Shown one piece after another: positions 9,070-17,813 of a stretch of 64,000 nucleotides of DNA (its first letter is position 1; each line of letters begins with the position of its first letter). Source of the DNA: Hyphomicrobiaceae bacterium UBA7697 (lineage in GTDB: Bacteria; Pseudomonadota; Alphaproteobacteria; Rhizobiales; Methyloligellaceae). Location of the stretch: positions 1 through 64,000 of the forward strand of contig DLGJ01000008.1 in the NCBI GenBank assembly GCA_002482645.1, read 5' to 3'. A program made the position numbers and the translations under genes. The notes below the pieces were generated by a model. That model was not told where the DNA came from. It worked only from the letters and a program-made list of their open reading frames with translations, and made no database searches.

Positions 9070-9591
9070 TCAGCCGTCGTTGCGAAGCGACCGCTGCTGA
9101 CCGCCATTGGAACCGATGACAGGCCGTTTGCTGGACAGCGTGCGCGAATTAACGCCGGCCCAGCCGATCTCGCCCGAGAGGCGCCCGTATTCGATCTTCG
9201 GACAGCGGTTCATGACGACCTTGAGCCCGGCGCTCTCGGCCAGGCGCGCGGCGGCGTCGTTCCGCACGCCGATCTGCATCCAAACGACCTTGGCGCCGAT
9301 GCGAATGGCCTCTTCGGTAATGCCCAGCGCCGCGTCCGAATTGCGGAAGATGTCGACGACATCGACCGGCCGGCCGATCTCGCCAAGCGACGGCACGACC
9401 GTTTGGTCAGCCACGATGTGTCCGCCATGACCCGGATTGACCGGGATCACGTCGAATCCCTTCGCCAGGAGATATTTCATGACGAAATAGCTCGGGCGGA
9501 TCGTCTTCACGCTGGCCCCGACCACGGCGAAGACGCGATGGCCCAGAAGGATGTCGCGGATATAGGCGTCCGAATAGCGGTCGTGATCCAT
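9070..9591 (-). CDS. CoA-binding (YccU-type) Rossmann protein
   Basis: A 173-residue cytosolic protein with the CoA-binding domain: VFAVVGASVK near the N-terminus and a VIPVNPG strand. YccU-like proteins bind CoA, but their physiological role is unclear. The start is ambiguous for an interesting reason: three in-frame ATGs (9591, 9606, 9621) each follow an AGAGGT/AAAGGT element inside a 15-bp tandem repeat. I list the innermost ATG because it precedes the conserved domain most closely. It follows the crotonase gene by 38-68 bp on the same strand, so the pair is probably co-transcribed. Confidence 0.8.
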   Translation of the reverse strand: MDHDRYSDAYIRDILLGHRVFAVVGASVKTIRPSYFVMKYLLAKGFDVIPVNPGHGGHIVADQTVVPSLGEIGRPVDVVDIFRNSDAALGITEEAIRIGAKVVWMQIGVRNDAAARLAESAGLKVVMNRCPKIEYGRLSGEIGWAGVNSRTLSSKRPVIGSNGGQQRSLRNDG

Positions 9592-9648
9592 GTGACCTTT
9601 CGCCATGTGACCTCTCGCCATGTGACCTCTCTCCGTGGAACCTCTTGC
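9589..9648 (-). repeat. 15-bp tandem repeat carrying ribosome binding site and start codon
   Basis: Units 9589-9603, 9604-9618 and 9619-9633 are near-identical, and 9634-9648 is a diverged fourth copy (11 of 15). Read on the minus strand each good unit is a Shine-Dalgarno-like AGAGGT or AAAGGT, then CAC, then ATG. All three ATGs are in frame with the CoA-binding protein (peptide repeat RGHMA). The fourth copy has ACG in place of ATG. Confidence 0.85.
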
Positions 9649-9658
9649 CGGGGCAGCC

Positions 9659-10453
9659 CTATCGGGGCCATTGAGGCTCGCGCTTGTCGAGGAAGGCGCC
9701 AATCCCTTCCTCGGCTTCGGCGTCGAGCATGTTCTCGACCATGACGCCGGCCGTGTAGCGATAGGCTTCGTCGAGCGGCATTTCGAGCTGGCGGTAGAAC
9801 GCTTCTTTGCCGATCTTCAAGGTCCGGGACGGCTTGCTGGCGATCTTGCGGCCGAACGCGACGGCTTCGTTCACGACCCGGTCCGGCTCGGCGACCCGGT
9901 TCACGAGGCCGAGCCGCAGCGCCTCTTCGGCTTCGACCATCTCGCCCAGAAGCAGCATCTCCATGGTGGCCTTGCGCGAGAGATTGCGGCTCAACGCGAC
10001 CATGGGCGTGGAACAGAACAGACCGATATTGACGCCCGGCGTGGCGAAACGCGCGTCCGTGGCGGCAACAGCCAGATCGCAAGTCGCCACGAGTTGGCAG
10101 CCTGCCGCGGTCGCGATGCCGTTCACAGCCGCGATGACGGGCTTGGGCAGGCGGACGATGGTCAGCATCGTCTCGGCGCAGGTCCGCATCGTCTCCTCGA
10201 AGAACGCGCGGCCGCGATCCGGGTCGTTCCGGCGTGCCGTCAGCTCCTTGAGATCGTGACCGGACGAAAAGGCGGGACCCGAACCCGCCAGCACCACGGC
10301 GCGGACGTCATCGGTCTCCGCCGCCTCGGCGAGGGCGCTTTGCAGCGCCTGCATCAGAGCCATCGAGAGGCAGTTCCGCGCCTTCGGGCGATTGAGGGTC
10401 AAGACGCGAACCGCGTCCTGGTCCTTCCACAGCAAGATGTCGCCTTCGTCCAT
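9659..10453 (-). CDS. Crotonase-family protein, ECHDC3-like (enoyl-CoA hydratase/isomerase fold)
   Basis: A 264-residue crotonase-fold protein. The oxyanion-hole region (AFSSGHDLKEL) is normal, but both catalytic glutamates of classical enoyl-CoA hydratase are replaced: GGCEL is AGCQL, and PEI is PGV in ATPGVNIGLFCSTP. That signature matches the ECHDC3 group (known also in animals), whose reaction is uncertain, so I would not call it a beta-oxidation hydratase. The ATG at 10453 is preceded by GGTGG; an upstream ATG at 10492 has no such site. It is probably co-transcribed with the CoA-binding protein gene. Confidence 0.82.
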   Translation of the reverse strand: MDEGDILLWKDQDAVRVLTLNRPKARNCLSMALMQALQSALAEAAETDDVRAVVLAGSGPAFSSGHDLKELTARRNDPDRGRAFFEETMRTCAETMLTIVRLPKPVIAAVNGIATAAGCQLVATCDLAVAATDARFATPGVNIGLFCSTPMVALSRNLSRKATMEMLLLGEMVEAEEALRLGLVNRVAEPDRVVNEAVAFGRKIASKPSRTLKIGKEAFYRQLEMPLDEAYRYTAGVMVENMLDAEAEEGIGAFLDKREPQWPR

Positions 10454-10599
10454 TTTCCACCGATTCCCGCAAATTCCTGTCCGATCGTCCATCGGTTACA
10501 GAAACCGGCGAAAAAGGCACGTGAAATCAGTCGGCTTCAGCACGGTATTTCAGTACCACATAGTTAGAGCGCTGTTTCCAATAGCGAAATCGAACTCAC

Positions 10600-10628
10600 T
10601 TGACCGTCATGGCGGCAACCGTTAGAAG
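10600..10628 (+). promoter_or_regulatory. Candidate sigma-70-type promoter for rplM-rpsI
   Basis: TTGACC at 10600-10605 and TAGAAG at 10623-10628 are 17 bp apart and lie about 40 bp upstream of the rplM ATG. CTTGAC -35 elements are typical of Alphaproteobacteria. The -10 match is moderate. Confidence 0.45.
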
Positions 10629-10666
10629 CGCCGATCTTTTGGTTGAGACGCAGAGTGACGCGAACC

Positions 10667-11131
10667 ATGAAAACCTTTTCGGCTACACCCAAGGACATCG
10701 AAAAGTCCTGGGTTCTGATCGACGCCAGCGGCCTTGTCGTGGGCCGGCTTGCGGCGCTTATCGCGACGCGGCTGCGCGGCAAGCACAAGCCCGGATTCAC
10801 GCCCCACATGGACGATGGAGACAACATCATCGTCATCAATGCGGGCAATGTCGTGTTTTCCGGCAATAAGCGCTCCGACAAGGAGTATTTCTGGCACACG
10901 GGCCATCCGGGCGGCATCAAGAGCCGCACCGCCGAGAAGATCCTCGACGGCAAGCATCCGGAGCGCGTGTTGCAGAAGGCCGTGGAGCGCATGCTTCCCC
11001 GCGGTCCGCTTGCCCGCCAGCAGCTCAAGAACCTCAAAGTCTATGCAGGCCCCGACCATCCCCACGAGGCGCAGAACCCCGTGCCGCTGGATGTCGCGGC
11101 CCTGAATTCGAAGAACGCAAGGAGCGCCTAA
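10667..11131 (+). CDS. rplM: 50S ribosomal protein L13
   Basis: The 154-residue L13 protein binds 23S rRNA early in large-subunit assembly. Diagnostic segments are WVLIDASG, VGRLAALIA, the DNIIVINAGN strand and the MLPRGPLARQQLKNLKVY tail region. I chose the ATG at 10667, which begins MKTFSATP as in relatives; an upstream in-frame Met adds only a basic octapeptide. It is followed by rpsI after 5 bp, the universal L13-S9 operon. A candidate promoter lies just upstream. Confidence 0.97.
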   Translation: MKTFSATPKDIEKSWVLIDASGLVVGRLAALIATRLRGKHKPGFTPHMDDGDNIIVINAGNVVFSGNKRSDKEYFWHTGHPGGIKSRTAEKILDGKHPERVLQKAVERMLPRGPLARQQLKNLKVYAGPDHPHEAQNPVPLDVAALNSKNARSA

Positions 11132-11136
11132 GAGCC

Positions 11137-11619
11137 ATGAGCGAAACCAACACGCTAGAAGATCTGGCTCAGTTGCAGAGCGAAAGCGATGCGCCCGCGG
11201 CGGAGCGCGTTTACGAGCGCAAGGTCGATGCGCAGGGCCGCGCCTATGCCACGGGTAAGCGGAAGGACGCGGTCGCCCGCGTCTGGGTCAAGCAGGGCCC
11301 CGGCAACATCACGGTGAACGGCAAGGACCACGCAACCTATTTCGCCCGTCCGGTGCTTCAGATGATCCTGAAGCAGCCGCTCGTCACGGCCGCGCGCGAG
11401 GGCCAGATCGATGTGGTCTGCACCGTCTCGGGCGGCGGCCTTTCGGGACAAGCGGGCGCCGTGCGGCACGGCATCTCCAAGGCTCTGACGCATTTCGAGC
11501 CGGAGTTGCGCAGCGTTCTCAAGAAGGCCGGCTTCCTGACCCGGGATGCGCGTACGGTCGAGCGTAAGAAGTACGGCCGGGCCAAGGCTCGCCGCAGCTT
11601 CCAGTTCTCCAAGCGCTAA
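11137..11619 (+). CDS. rpsI: 30S ribosomal protein S9
   Basis: S9 sits in the head of the small subunit, with its basic C-terminus reaching the decoding region. At 160 residues it has the N-terminal extension usual in Alphaproteobacteria (about 35 residues before the conserved YATGKRKDAVARVW). The ending RRSFQFSKR is the canonical SKR tail. An AAGAG element precedes the ATG, and the gene lies 5 bp after rplM. A GC-rich hairpin follows at 11648-11674. Confidence 0.97.
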   Translation: MSETNTLEDLAQLQSESDAPAAERVYERKVDAQGRAYATGKRKDAVARVWVKQGPGNITVNGKDHATYFARPVLQMILKQPLVTAAREGQIDVVCTVSGGGLSGQAGAVRHGISKALTHFEPELRSVLKKAGFLTRDARTVERKKYGRAKARRSFQFSKR

Positions 11620-11647
11620 GTTCATCGCGCTTGTTTCTGGATTGTTC

Positions 11648-11674
11648 CGGGAGAGGGGCTTGGCCTCTCTCCCG
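11648..11674 (+). terminator. Hairpin after rpsI, possible terminator
   Basis: CGGGAGAG at 11648-11655 pairs perfectly with CTCTCCCG at 11667-11674. The stem is strong, but no U-tract follows (CCTTACG), so intrinsic termination is plausible but unproven. Confidence 0.45.
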
Positions 11675-11734
11675 CCTTACGTCTCGTGCCATTGAGGCCC
11701 TGCCATGCGCGGGGCCGGTCGTTTAGGGTCTGTC

Positions 11735-12784
11735 ATGACCAGCAAACAAACGTTCCGGGCCGCCGTGCTCGGCGCTTCGGGCTATACCGGCGCCGACCTG
11801 ATCCGGCTCGCGGCCAGACATCCCAATATCGAAATCGCGGCGCTGATCGCCAAGTCGCATGCGGGACAGCCGCTCGCCAAGGTCTTTCCGCATTTCGAGA
11901 GCCTCGGCCTGCCCGATCTCGTGAGGCCCGAGGAAGTCGACTGGAATACTGTCGATGTCGCCTTTTGCGGCCTGCCGCACAGCACGGCCCATAGCGAGAT
12001 CGCCAAGCTCCCGGCGCGCGTCAAAGTCATCGACATGTCCGCCGATTTCCGTCTCCGGGACCTGGCCACCTACGCCGAATGGTATGGCGGGGACCACACC
12101 GCGCCCGAGCTTCACAAGGACGCCGTTTACGGGCTGACCGAGCACTACCGCGAGGCGATCGCGACGGCCCGGCTCGTGGCCTGTCCCGGCTGCTACCCGA
12201 CGGCCGTGCTGCTGGCTCTTCTGCCGCTTGCCAAGGGCGGTCTCATCGGGCTGGACAGCATCATCGTGGACGCGAAGTCCGGCGTGTCGGGCGCGGGCCG
12301 GTCCCTCAAGCAGAATATCCTGTTCTCCGAGGCGGGCGAGGGGCTTTCACCCTACGGCGTCGGCACGCACCGGCACGTTCCGGAAATCGAGCAGGAGCTT
12401 GCCGCGGTGGCCGGACAGGACGTCCGCGTGAATTTCACGCCGCATCTCGTGCCCATGACGCGTGGCGAGCTGTGTACCTGCTATGTCCCGCTCGCGGACG
12501 GCGTATCGGCCGGCGATCTGCGCACCGCTCTGACGGGAGCCTACACCTCTAGCCCGTTCGTTCGCATCGTGGACAAGGGCGTGATCCCCGCGACCCAGCA
12601 CGTCCGGGGGTCGAACTATTGCCATATCGGCGTCTTCGCCGACCGGATTCCGGGGCGGGCGATCGTCATCTCGACGATCGACAATCTGGTGAAGGGGTCG
12701 GCCGGGCAGGCCTTGCAGAACTTCAACGCGATGCACGGCCTCGACGAGACGACGGGGCTGGAGCAGCTTCCACTCTTCCCGTAG
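11735..12784 (+). CDS. argC: N-acetyl-gamma-glutamyl-phosphate reductase
   Basis: The NADPH-dependent third step of arginine biosynthesis, 350 residues. It has the N-terminal dinucleotide-binding motif GASGYTGADLIRLA, the catalytic cysteine C153 in ACPGCYPT, and a conserved HRHVPEIEQEL helix. ATG at 11735 matches the family start; an upstream in-frame ATG at 11705 adds ten unlikely residues. It sits downstream of rplM-rpsI, a standard arrangement in Hyphomicrobiales, and converges on phaC with a strong hairpin between them. Confidence 0.96.
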   Translation: MTSKQTFRAAVLGASGYTGADLIRLAARHPNIEIAALIAKSHAGQPLAKVFPHFESLGLPDLVRPEEVDWNTVDVAFCGLPHSTAHSEIAKLPARVKVIDMSADFRLRDLATYAEWYGGDHTAPELHKDAVYGLTEHYREAIATARLVACPGCYPTAVLLALLPLAKGGLIGLDSIIVDAKSGVSGAGRSLKQNILFSEAGEGLSPYGVGTHRHVPEIEQELAAVAGQDVRVNFTPHLVPMTRGELCTCYVPLADGVSAGDLRTALTGAYTSSPFVRIVDKGVIPATQHVRGSNYCHIGVFADRIPGRAIVISTIDNLVKGSAGQALQNFNAMHGLDETTGLEQLPLFP

Positions 12785-12813
12785 GGACAGGCTCCGTGGC
12801 GGGGCCTGTCCCT
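12783..12813. terminator. Hairpin between convergent argC and phaC
   Basis: AGGGACAGG at 12783-12791 pairs with CCTGTCCCT at 12805-12813; the argC stop codon overlaps the start of the stem. There is no clear U-tract on either strand. It could act as a bidirectional transcription barrier. Confidence 0.45.
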
Positions 12814-12825
12814 CGCGGAACGATC

Positions 12826-14676
12826 TCAGTCGTGGTCTTTGACGTAGCTGCCGGGCGCGTCTTCGATCGGCTTGAAGGGCCCGGACGAGGGGTCCCGCGC
12901 CGGCACCTTTTCGCCGGAGCGCTTTTCAAGCCACGCGGCCCAGTCCGGCCACCAGGAGCCCGGCGTCTCCTTTGCCGTCTTGGTCCATTCTTCGAGGGTC
13001 GCGGCGGGCCGCCCGTCCGTCCAATACTGGTACTTCTTCTTGGCCGGAGGATTCACCACGCCCGCGATATGGCCCGATCCAGCCATCACGTGCCGGACCT
13101 CGCCGCTTAAGAGCTTGCTGCCGCGGAAGACCGAAACCGCGGGCGCGATGTGGTCCTCCCGCGTGAAGAGCTCGTAGACCGGGATCTTGATCTTGGATAG
13201 GTCGAGCTTGACCCCGCCAAGCTCCATCTCGCCCTTTGCGAGACGGTTCTCATGATAGAACTCCCGCAGATAGAAGGCGTGGTTCGCGGCGGGCATGCGC
13301 GTCGAGTCCGCGTTCCAGAACAGCAGGTCGAACGGGAACGGCTTCTTTCCGAGCAGATAGTTGTTCACGACATACGGCCAGATCAGATCGCGCGGCCGAA
13401 GCATGTTGAACACCGCCGCCATCCGCGATCCGTCGAGATAGCCCCGCTCGGCCATCATCTCTTCGAGCGACTTGAGCTGCGTATCGTCGATGAAGATCAA
13501 CAGATCGCCGGCTTCGGTGAAGTCGACTTGGGCGGTCAGGAACGTCGCGGTCGCGATCCGGTCGTCGCCCTTGGCGGCCGAGTAGGCCAGTGTCGAGGCG
13601 AGGAGCGTGCCGCCGACGCAATAGCCGAGCAGATTGACATGGTGCAGCCCGAGCTGGCGATTGACCACCTCGACGGCCTTCAAAATCCCTTCGTGCATGT
13701 AGTCTTCGAAGGTCTTTTGCGCGAGCTGCCCGTCCGGGTTGACCCAGGAGATCATGAACACCGTGAAGCCCTGATCGACCGCGTATTTCACGAACGACTT
13801 CTCCGGCTTCAAATCCAGGATGTAGTACTTGTTGATCCAGGGCGGCGCGATGATCAGGGGCGCCTTGGAGACTTGCTTCGTGGCCGGCTCATATTGGATG
13901 AGCTGAATGAGGTCGTTCTGGAAGATGACCTTGCCGGGCGTAATCGCCAGATCGCGGCCCACTTCGAACGCCGAGAGGTCGGTCTGGCTCACACGGAGCA
14001 GGTCCTTCGAGTGCTCGATGTCCTCGGCCAGGTGCGCCATGCCCTGAACCAGATTTTCCGCGTTCGTCGAGAGCGTCGTCCGCACGACCTCGGGGTTCGT
14101 GAATGGATTGTTGGAGGGAGACATCGCCGAGAGGACCTGCTCGAGATAGAACATGGCCCGCTTCCGGGTTCGCTCGTCCACGCCTTCGGTGTTCTTGGTG
14201 ATGTCCTCGGCCCATCGCGACGTAATCAGATAGGCTTGCTTCCAGAAGTCGAAATACTGGTTGTCCGACCAGCCGGGATCGGTGAAGCGATTGTCGCCTG
14301 GCTCGGGTTTCGCGACCGGCTCGACCTCTTCGCCGAGAAACCGGCGCACCGAACGTCCCCAGAGATCGGCGTAGCTCTGCAAGAGCTCGCCTTGGGCCGC
14401 CGCGAGCTTGCTCGGGTTCGAGGCCCATGCCTGAGCCACCGTGCCAAGCGTCTTCGCCGCCTCGCTGGCCTCGGAAGCCATGCTGTATGGGCTGTTCCCA
14501 GTCGCCGCGTTGCGCTCGGCCAGGTTCGAAGCAACCTTCGTACCTTGGTCGAACAACCTCATCATGTTCCGCGTAAATTCGTCGAAGTTCATGTTCTCCG
14601 GAGCATCGTTCTGCCCCTTCTTGTCATCGTTGGTCCCGCCGGCGCCAGCCCCACCATTCTGATTGTCGTTTCGCAT
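12826..14676 (-). CDS. phaC: Class I poly(3-hydroxyalkanoate) synthase
   Basis: Polymerises (R)-3-hydroxyacyl-CoA into storage polyester at the granule surface. The 616-residue length and the lipase-box variant GYCVGG (nucleophile C353) identify a class I PhaC. The general-base His is in SGHIAGVVNPP and the Asp in REDHIAP. The first ~30 residues are a Gly/Asn/Asp-rich, probably disordered extension. The ATG at 14676 has an AAGGG element upstream. No phaA, phaB or phasin gene is adjacent, so the synthase is an orphan within this window. Confidence 0.95.
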   Translation of the reverse strand: MRNDNQNGGAGAGGTNDDKKGQNDAPENMNFDEFTRNMMRLFDQGTKVASNLAERNAATGNSPYSMASEASEAAKTLGTVAQAWASNPSKLAAAQGELLQSYADLWGRSVRRFLGEEVEPVAKPEPGDNRFTDPGWSDNQYFDFWKQAYLITSRWAEDITKNTEGVDERTRKRAMFYLEQVLSAMSPSNNPFTNPEVVRTTLSTNAENLVQGMAHLAEDIEHSKDLLRVSQTDLSAFEVGRDLAITPGKVIFQNDLIQLIQYEPATKQVSKAPLIIAPPWINKYYILDLKPEKSFVKYAVDQGFTVFMISWVNPDGQLAQKTFEDYMHEGILKAVEVVNRQLGLHHVNLLGYCVGGTLLASTLAYSAAKGDDRIATATFLTAQVDFTEAGDLLIFIDDTQLKSLEEMMAERGYLDGSRMAAVFNMLRPRDLIWPYVVNNYLLGKKPFPFDLLFWNADSTRMPAANHAFYLREFYHENRLAKGEMELGGVKLDLSKIKIPVYELFTREDHIAPAVSVFRGSKLLSGEVRHVMAGSGHIAGVVNPPAKKKYQYWTDGRPAATLEEWTKTAKETPGSWWPDWAAWLEKRSGEKVPARDPSSGPFKPIEDAPGSYVKDHD

Positions 14677-14835
14677 TGAATAACCCTTAATTTTCCATCC
14701 CCGAACCACGTTTCGGCCAATTTGGCGGCGCGTGGTGAACGCCAGCTTCCGCTGAACTTGTTATTGTGCTATGCAATATAGCGATTAGGCGAGGGACTTC
14801 GCCAGGGGAAACTCCACCAGAGTCAAATCGCAGCG

Positions 14836-15072
14836 ATGTTTTCACACTCAGCCTATCGCTTGGCGGCGGTGCTGTCCGTCATCCTTTTGTCCGGGTGCAC
14901 GAGCAGTTTGTCGGACCCGGGACCCATGCAGCAATTCAGCGACGTGATCCGGAGTTACGACAGCACTCTGGACAAGTCGGAGCGCGACGCGGCGATTACG
15001 GACCTGAAGCATGAGAAAGAGCGTCAGCAGGCTCAGGTCAAGAAGGTAAAAAACGCTCCACAAGCGAACTAG
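14836..15072 (+). CDS. Small lipoprotein of unknown function
   Basis: A 78-residue ORF whose N-terminus is a lipoprotein signal with lipobox LLSGC, giving a lipidated Cys21. The mature part is about 58 residues, charged and helical (SERDAAITDLKHEKERQQAQ), with a possible short coiled coil. I do not recognise a family. It is divergent from phaC and precedes the aminotransferase gene by about 115 bp. Codon use and GC content look like the neighbours, so it is likely real. Confidence 0.65.
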   Translation: MFSHSAYRLAAVLSVILLSGCTSSLSDPGPMQQFSDVIRSYDSTLDKSERDAAITDLKHEKERQQAQVKKVKNAPQAN

Positions 15073-15186
15073 CGGCTAGGCGAACCGCCAAAAAGGCCCA
15101 ACGACAGGCGCTTGCCGGGCGGGCCCATTTCGTGGTTCAACTCCGGACTCCCTATTTTTCAATCGATCGGGTGGGGAAAACCGTCC

Positions 15187-16419
15187 GTGCATAACGAGTT
15201 TCATAGAATCAAGCGGCTGCCGCCCTATGTCTTCGAGCAGGTGAACCGGCTCAAGGCGGAGGCGCGCGCGCGCGGCGACGACATCATCGACTTCGGCATG
15301 GGCAATCCCGATATGCCGACGCCGCCGCATATCGTCGAGAAGCTGGTCGAGACGGTCCGCAATCCCAAGACGAACCGCTATTCGGCGTCGAAGGGCATCA
15401 CCGGACTGCGCCGCGCCCAGGCCAAATATTACGAGCGCCGCTTCGGCGTGAAGCTCAATCCGGACACGCAAGTCGTTTCCACGCTCGGATCGAAGGAGGG
15501 CTTCGCCAATATGGCGCAGGCCATCACCGCGCCGGGCGACGTCATCCTGGTTCCGAACCCGACCTATCCGATCCACGAGTTCGGATTCATCATGTCGGGC
15601 GGCGTGATCCGGCATTTGCCGGCCAGCACGGACTCCCAGTTCATGGTGTCCCTCGACAAGGCGATGCGCCATAGCGTGCCGAAGCCGTCGGCACTCGTCC
15701 TGAACTATCCCGCCAACCCAACGGCCGTCGTCGCGAACCGCGATTTCTACGCCGAGGTGGTGGCCTACGCGAAAAAGCACGACCTGATCGTGCTGTCCGA
15801 TCTGGCCTATGCGGAGATCTATTTCGAGGGGGAACCGCCGAGCTCGTTCCTCGAGATTCCCGGCGCCATGGATATCGCCGTGGAGTTCACCTCCGTCTCC
15901 AAAACGTACTCGATGCCGGGCTGGCGCATTGGTTTCGCCGTCGGCAACGAACGGCTGATTCAGGCGCTGACGCGCGTCAAGTCCTATCTCGACTATGGGG
16001 CGTTCACACCGATCCAGGTCGCGGCCACGGCGGCGCTCAACGGCCCGCAGGACTGCGTCGACGAAATCCGTGGCGTATACCGCCGCCGCCGCGATACGCT
16101 CGTGGACGCCATCACGCGTGCCGGATGGCCCATACCGTCGCCGCCCGCGACGATGTTCGCCTGGGCACCGATTCCGGACATGTTCGCCCATATCGGCTCG
16201 CTGGAATTCTCCAAGATGCTTCTGGAAAAGGCCTCGGTCGCCGTGGCGCCGGGCGTGGGCTTCGGCGAGTACGGCGAGGGCTATGTGCGCATCGCGCTCG
16301 TCGAGAACGAGCAGCGCATCCGCCAGGCCGCGCGGAACATTCGCAAATTCCTCACCGAATCGGCTAACGACCTCCACAACGTCATTCCACTGGCCCCCAA
16401 GGTCAAACGCACACTTTAG
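15187..16419 (+). CDS. Class I/II aminotransferase, AlaC / LL-diaminopimelate aminotransferase-like
   Basis: A fold-type I PLP aminotransferase of 410 residues. Motifs include FGMGNPDMPTP near the N-terminus, LNYPANPT, the SDLAYAEI strand, and the PLP lysine in SKTYSMPGWRIGF. Related alphaproteobacterial proteins are annotated as alanine-forming AlaC or as LL-diaminopimelate/aspartate aminotransferase; the substrate cannot be fixed from sequence. I prefer the GTG at 15187 (VHNEFHRIKRLPPYVFEQ), with GGTGGGG upstream, over the ATG at 15112, which adds an unconserved segment. It lies 8 bp before hom, which supports a role in the aspartate family. Confidence 0.85.
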   Translation: MHNEFHRIKRLPPYVFEQVNRLKAEARARGDDIIDFGMGNPDMPTPPHIVEKLVETVRNPKTNRYSASKGITGLRRAQAKYYERRFGVKLNPDTQVVSTLGSKEGFANMAQAITAPGDVILVPNPTYPIHEFGFIMSGGVIRHLPASTDSQFMVSLDKAMRHSVPKPSALVLNYPANPTAVVANRDFYAEVVAYAKKHDLIVLSDLAYAEIYFEGEPPSSFLEIPGAMDIAVEFTSVSKTYSMPGWRIGFAVGNERLIQALTRVKSYLDYGAFTPIQVAATAALNGPQDCVDEIRGVYRRRRDTLVDAITRAGWPIPSPPATMFAWAPIPDMFAHIGSLEFSKMLLEKASVAVAPGVGFGEYGEGYVRIALVENEQRIRQAARNIRKFLTESANDLHNVIPLAPKVKRTL

Positions 16420-16427
16420 CGCCCTCC

Positions 16428-17759
16428 ATGGCAAATCCTTTGAAGCTTGGACTGGCCGGTATCGGCACCGTCGGCACCGGTCTCGTCCGCCTTATCGCGG
16501 CCCGCACCGGTGTGTTGCCGGAAAAGACCGGCCGTCCCATCGAGATCGTCGCCGTCTCGGCGCGAAACAAACGGAAGAAACGTGACGCCGACCTTTCGGG
16601 CGTCCGTTTCGTTTCCGACCCCGTGGCCCTCGCGAGGGACCCCGAGATCGACGTGTTCGTCGAGCTCATCGGCGGCGAGGAGGGGATTGCCAAAGAGGCC
16701 GTCGAGGCGGCCTTGCTGGCCGGCAAGCATGTCGTGACGGCGAACAAGGCACTCCTCGCTCATCACGGCACGGCACTCGCGGCCTTGGCCGAGAAGAATG
16801 GCGTGGCGCTGAACTTCGAGGGCGCCGTCGCAGGCGGCATTCCGGTGGTGAAAACCATCCGCGAAGGCCTCCAAGGCAACGACATCACGCGAGTCTTCGG
16901 GATTTTGAACGGAACCTGCAACTACATCCTGACCAAGATGGAGCGGGAGGGCCGCGACTTCGCCGACGTGCTCGCAGAAGCGCAGGCGCAAGGCTACGCG
17001 GAAGCCGATCCGACCTTCGATATCGGCGGGTTCGACACCGCGCACAAGCTGGCGCTGCTGACGAGCCTGGCATTCGGTACACGGACGAACTTCGATGCCA
17101 TCTATGTCGAGGGGATCGAGACCATCACTCCTGCCGACATCGAGGCCGCCAGCGATCTCGGATATCGCATTAAGCTTCTCGGTGTTGCGCTCCGAACCGA
17201 CAGCGGCATCGAACAGCGCGTTCATCCGACCATGCTGCAGAAGGACACTGCCATCGCGAACGTGGACGGGGTGTCCAATTGCGTCGCCATCGACGGCGAT
17301 TTCATCGGCGACGTGATGCTGATCGGTCCCGGCGCCGGCGGCGGCCCGACCGCGTCGGCCGTCATGAGCGACATCGTCGATATCGCGCGGGGAACCGTCC
17401 TCCGGCCCTTCGGCCTCAAGGCATCGAATCTCAAAGCCTACAAGAAGGCCGCCATGCGAACGCACGAGGGCGGTTACTACATCCGCCTGTCCGTCTACGA
17501 TCGCACGGGCGCGTTCGCCGCCATCGCGCAGCGCATGGCCGCGCAAGGGATTTCGCTCGAAAGCATCGTCCAGCGGCGCCCCGAGAGCGAAATGCCCGGT
17601 CAAGGCCGGTCGCTGCGGAAAAAGGGAGAGCCGCAGGCCAGTGTCGTTATGGTAACCCATGAGACCACGGAAGCCGCGGTGCGCAAGGCCCTTGCCGCAA
17701 TCGAGCGGGATGGGCATGTCGACGCCAAACCGCAAATGATCCGCATCGAAAAGCTATAA
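16428..17759 (+). CDS. hom: Homoserine dehydrogenase
   Basis: Reduces aspartate semialdehyde to homoserine, the branch point for threonine and methionine. The 443-residue protein has the NAD(P)-binding GIGTVGTGL at the N-terminus, the NKALL strand, a catalytic region NGTCNYILTKM, and a C-terminal ACT domain from about 350 (LSVYDRTGAFAAIA) that normally mediates threonine inhibition. The gene is 8 bp downstream of the aminotransferase and 54 bp upstream of glpX. Homoserine made here would feed the metY product after acetylation. Confidence 0.96.
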   Translation: MANPLKLGLAGIGTVGTGLVRLIAARTGVLPEKTGRPIEIVAVSARNKRKKRDADLSGVRFVSDPVALARDPEIDVFVELIGGEEGIAKEAVEAALLAGKHVVTANKALLAHHGTALAALAEKNGVALNFEGAVAGGIPVVKTIREGLQGNDITRVFGILNGTCNYILTKMEREGRDFADVLAEAQAQGYAEADPTFDIGGFDTAHKLALLTSLAFGTRTNFDAIYVEGIETITPADIEAASDLGYRIKLLGVALRTDSGIEQRVHPTMLQKDTAIANVDGVSNCVAIDGDFIGDVMLIGPGAGGGPTASAVMSDIVDIARGTVLRPFGLKASNLKAYKKAAMRTHEGGYYIRLSVYDRTGAFAAIAQRMAAQGISLESIVQRRPESEMPGQGRSLRKKGEPQASVVMVTHETTEAAVRKALAAIERDGHVDAKPQMIRIEKL

Positions 17760-17813
17760 CGGCGGTTCGCGGCGACGGAAGATCGCCCGCGTTGAAACGA
17801 GGGAGGTTTTGAC

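Noticed and set aside
6663..9119. An 818-codon plus-strand frame spanning ctaA and metY
   Set aside because: It runs through one gene in another frame and the other in antisense, with no recognisable domain.
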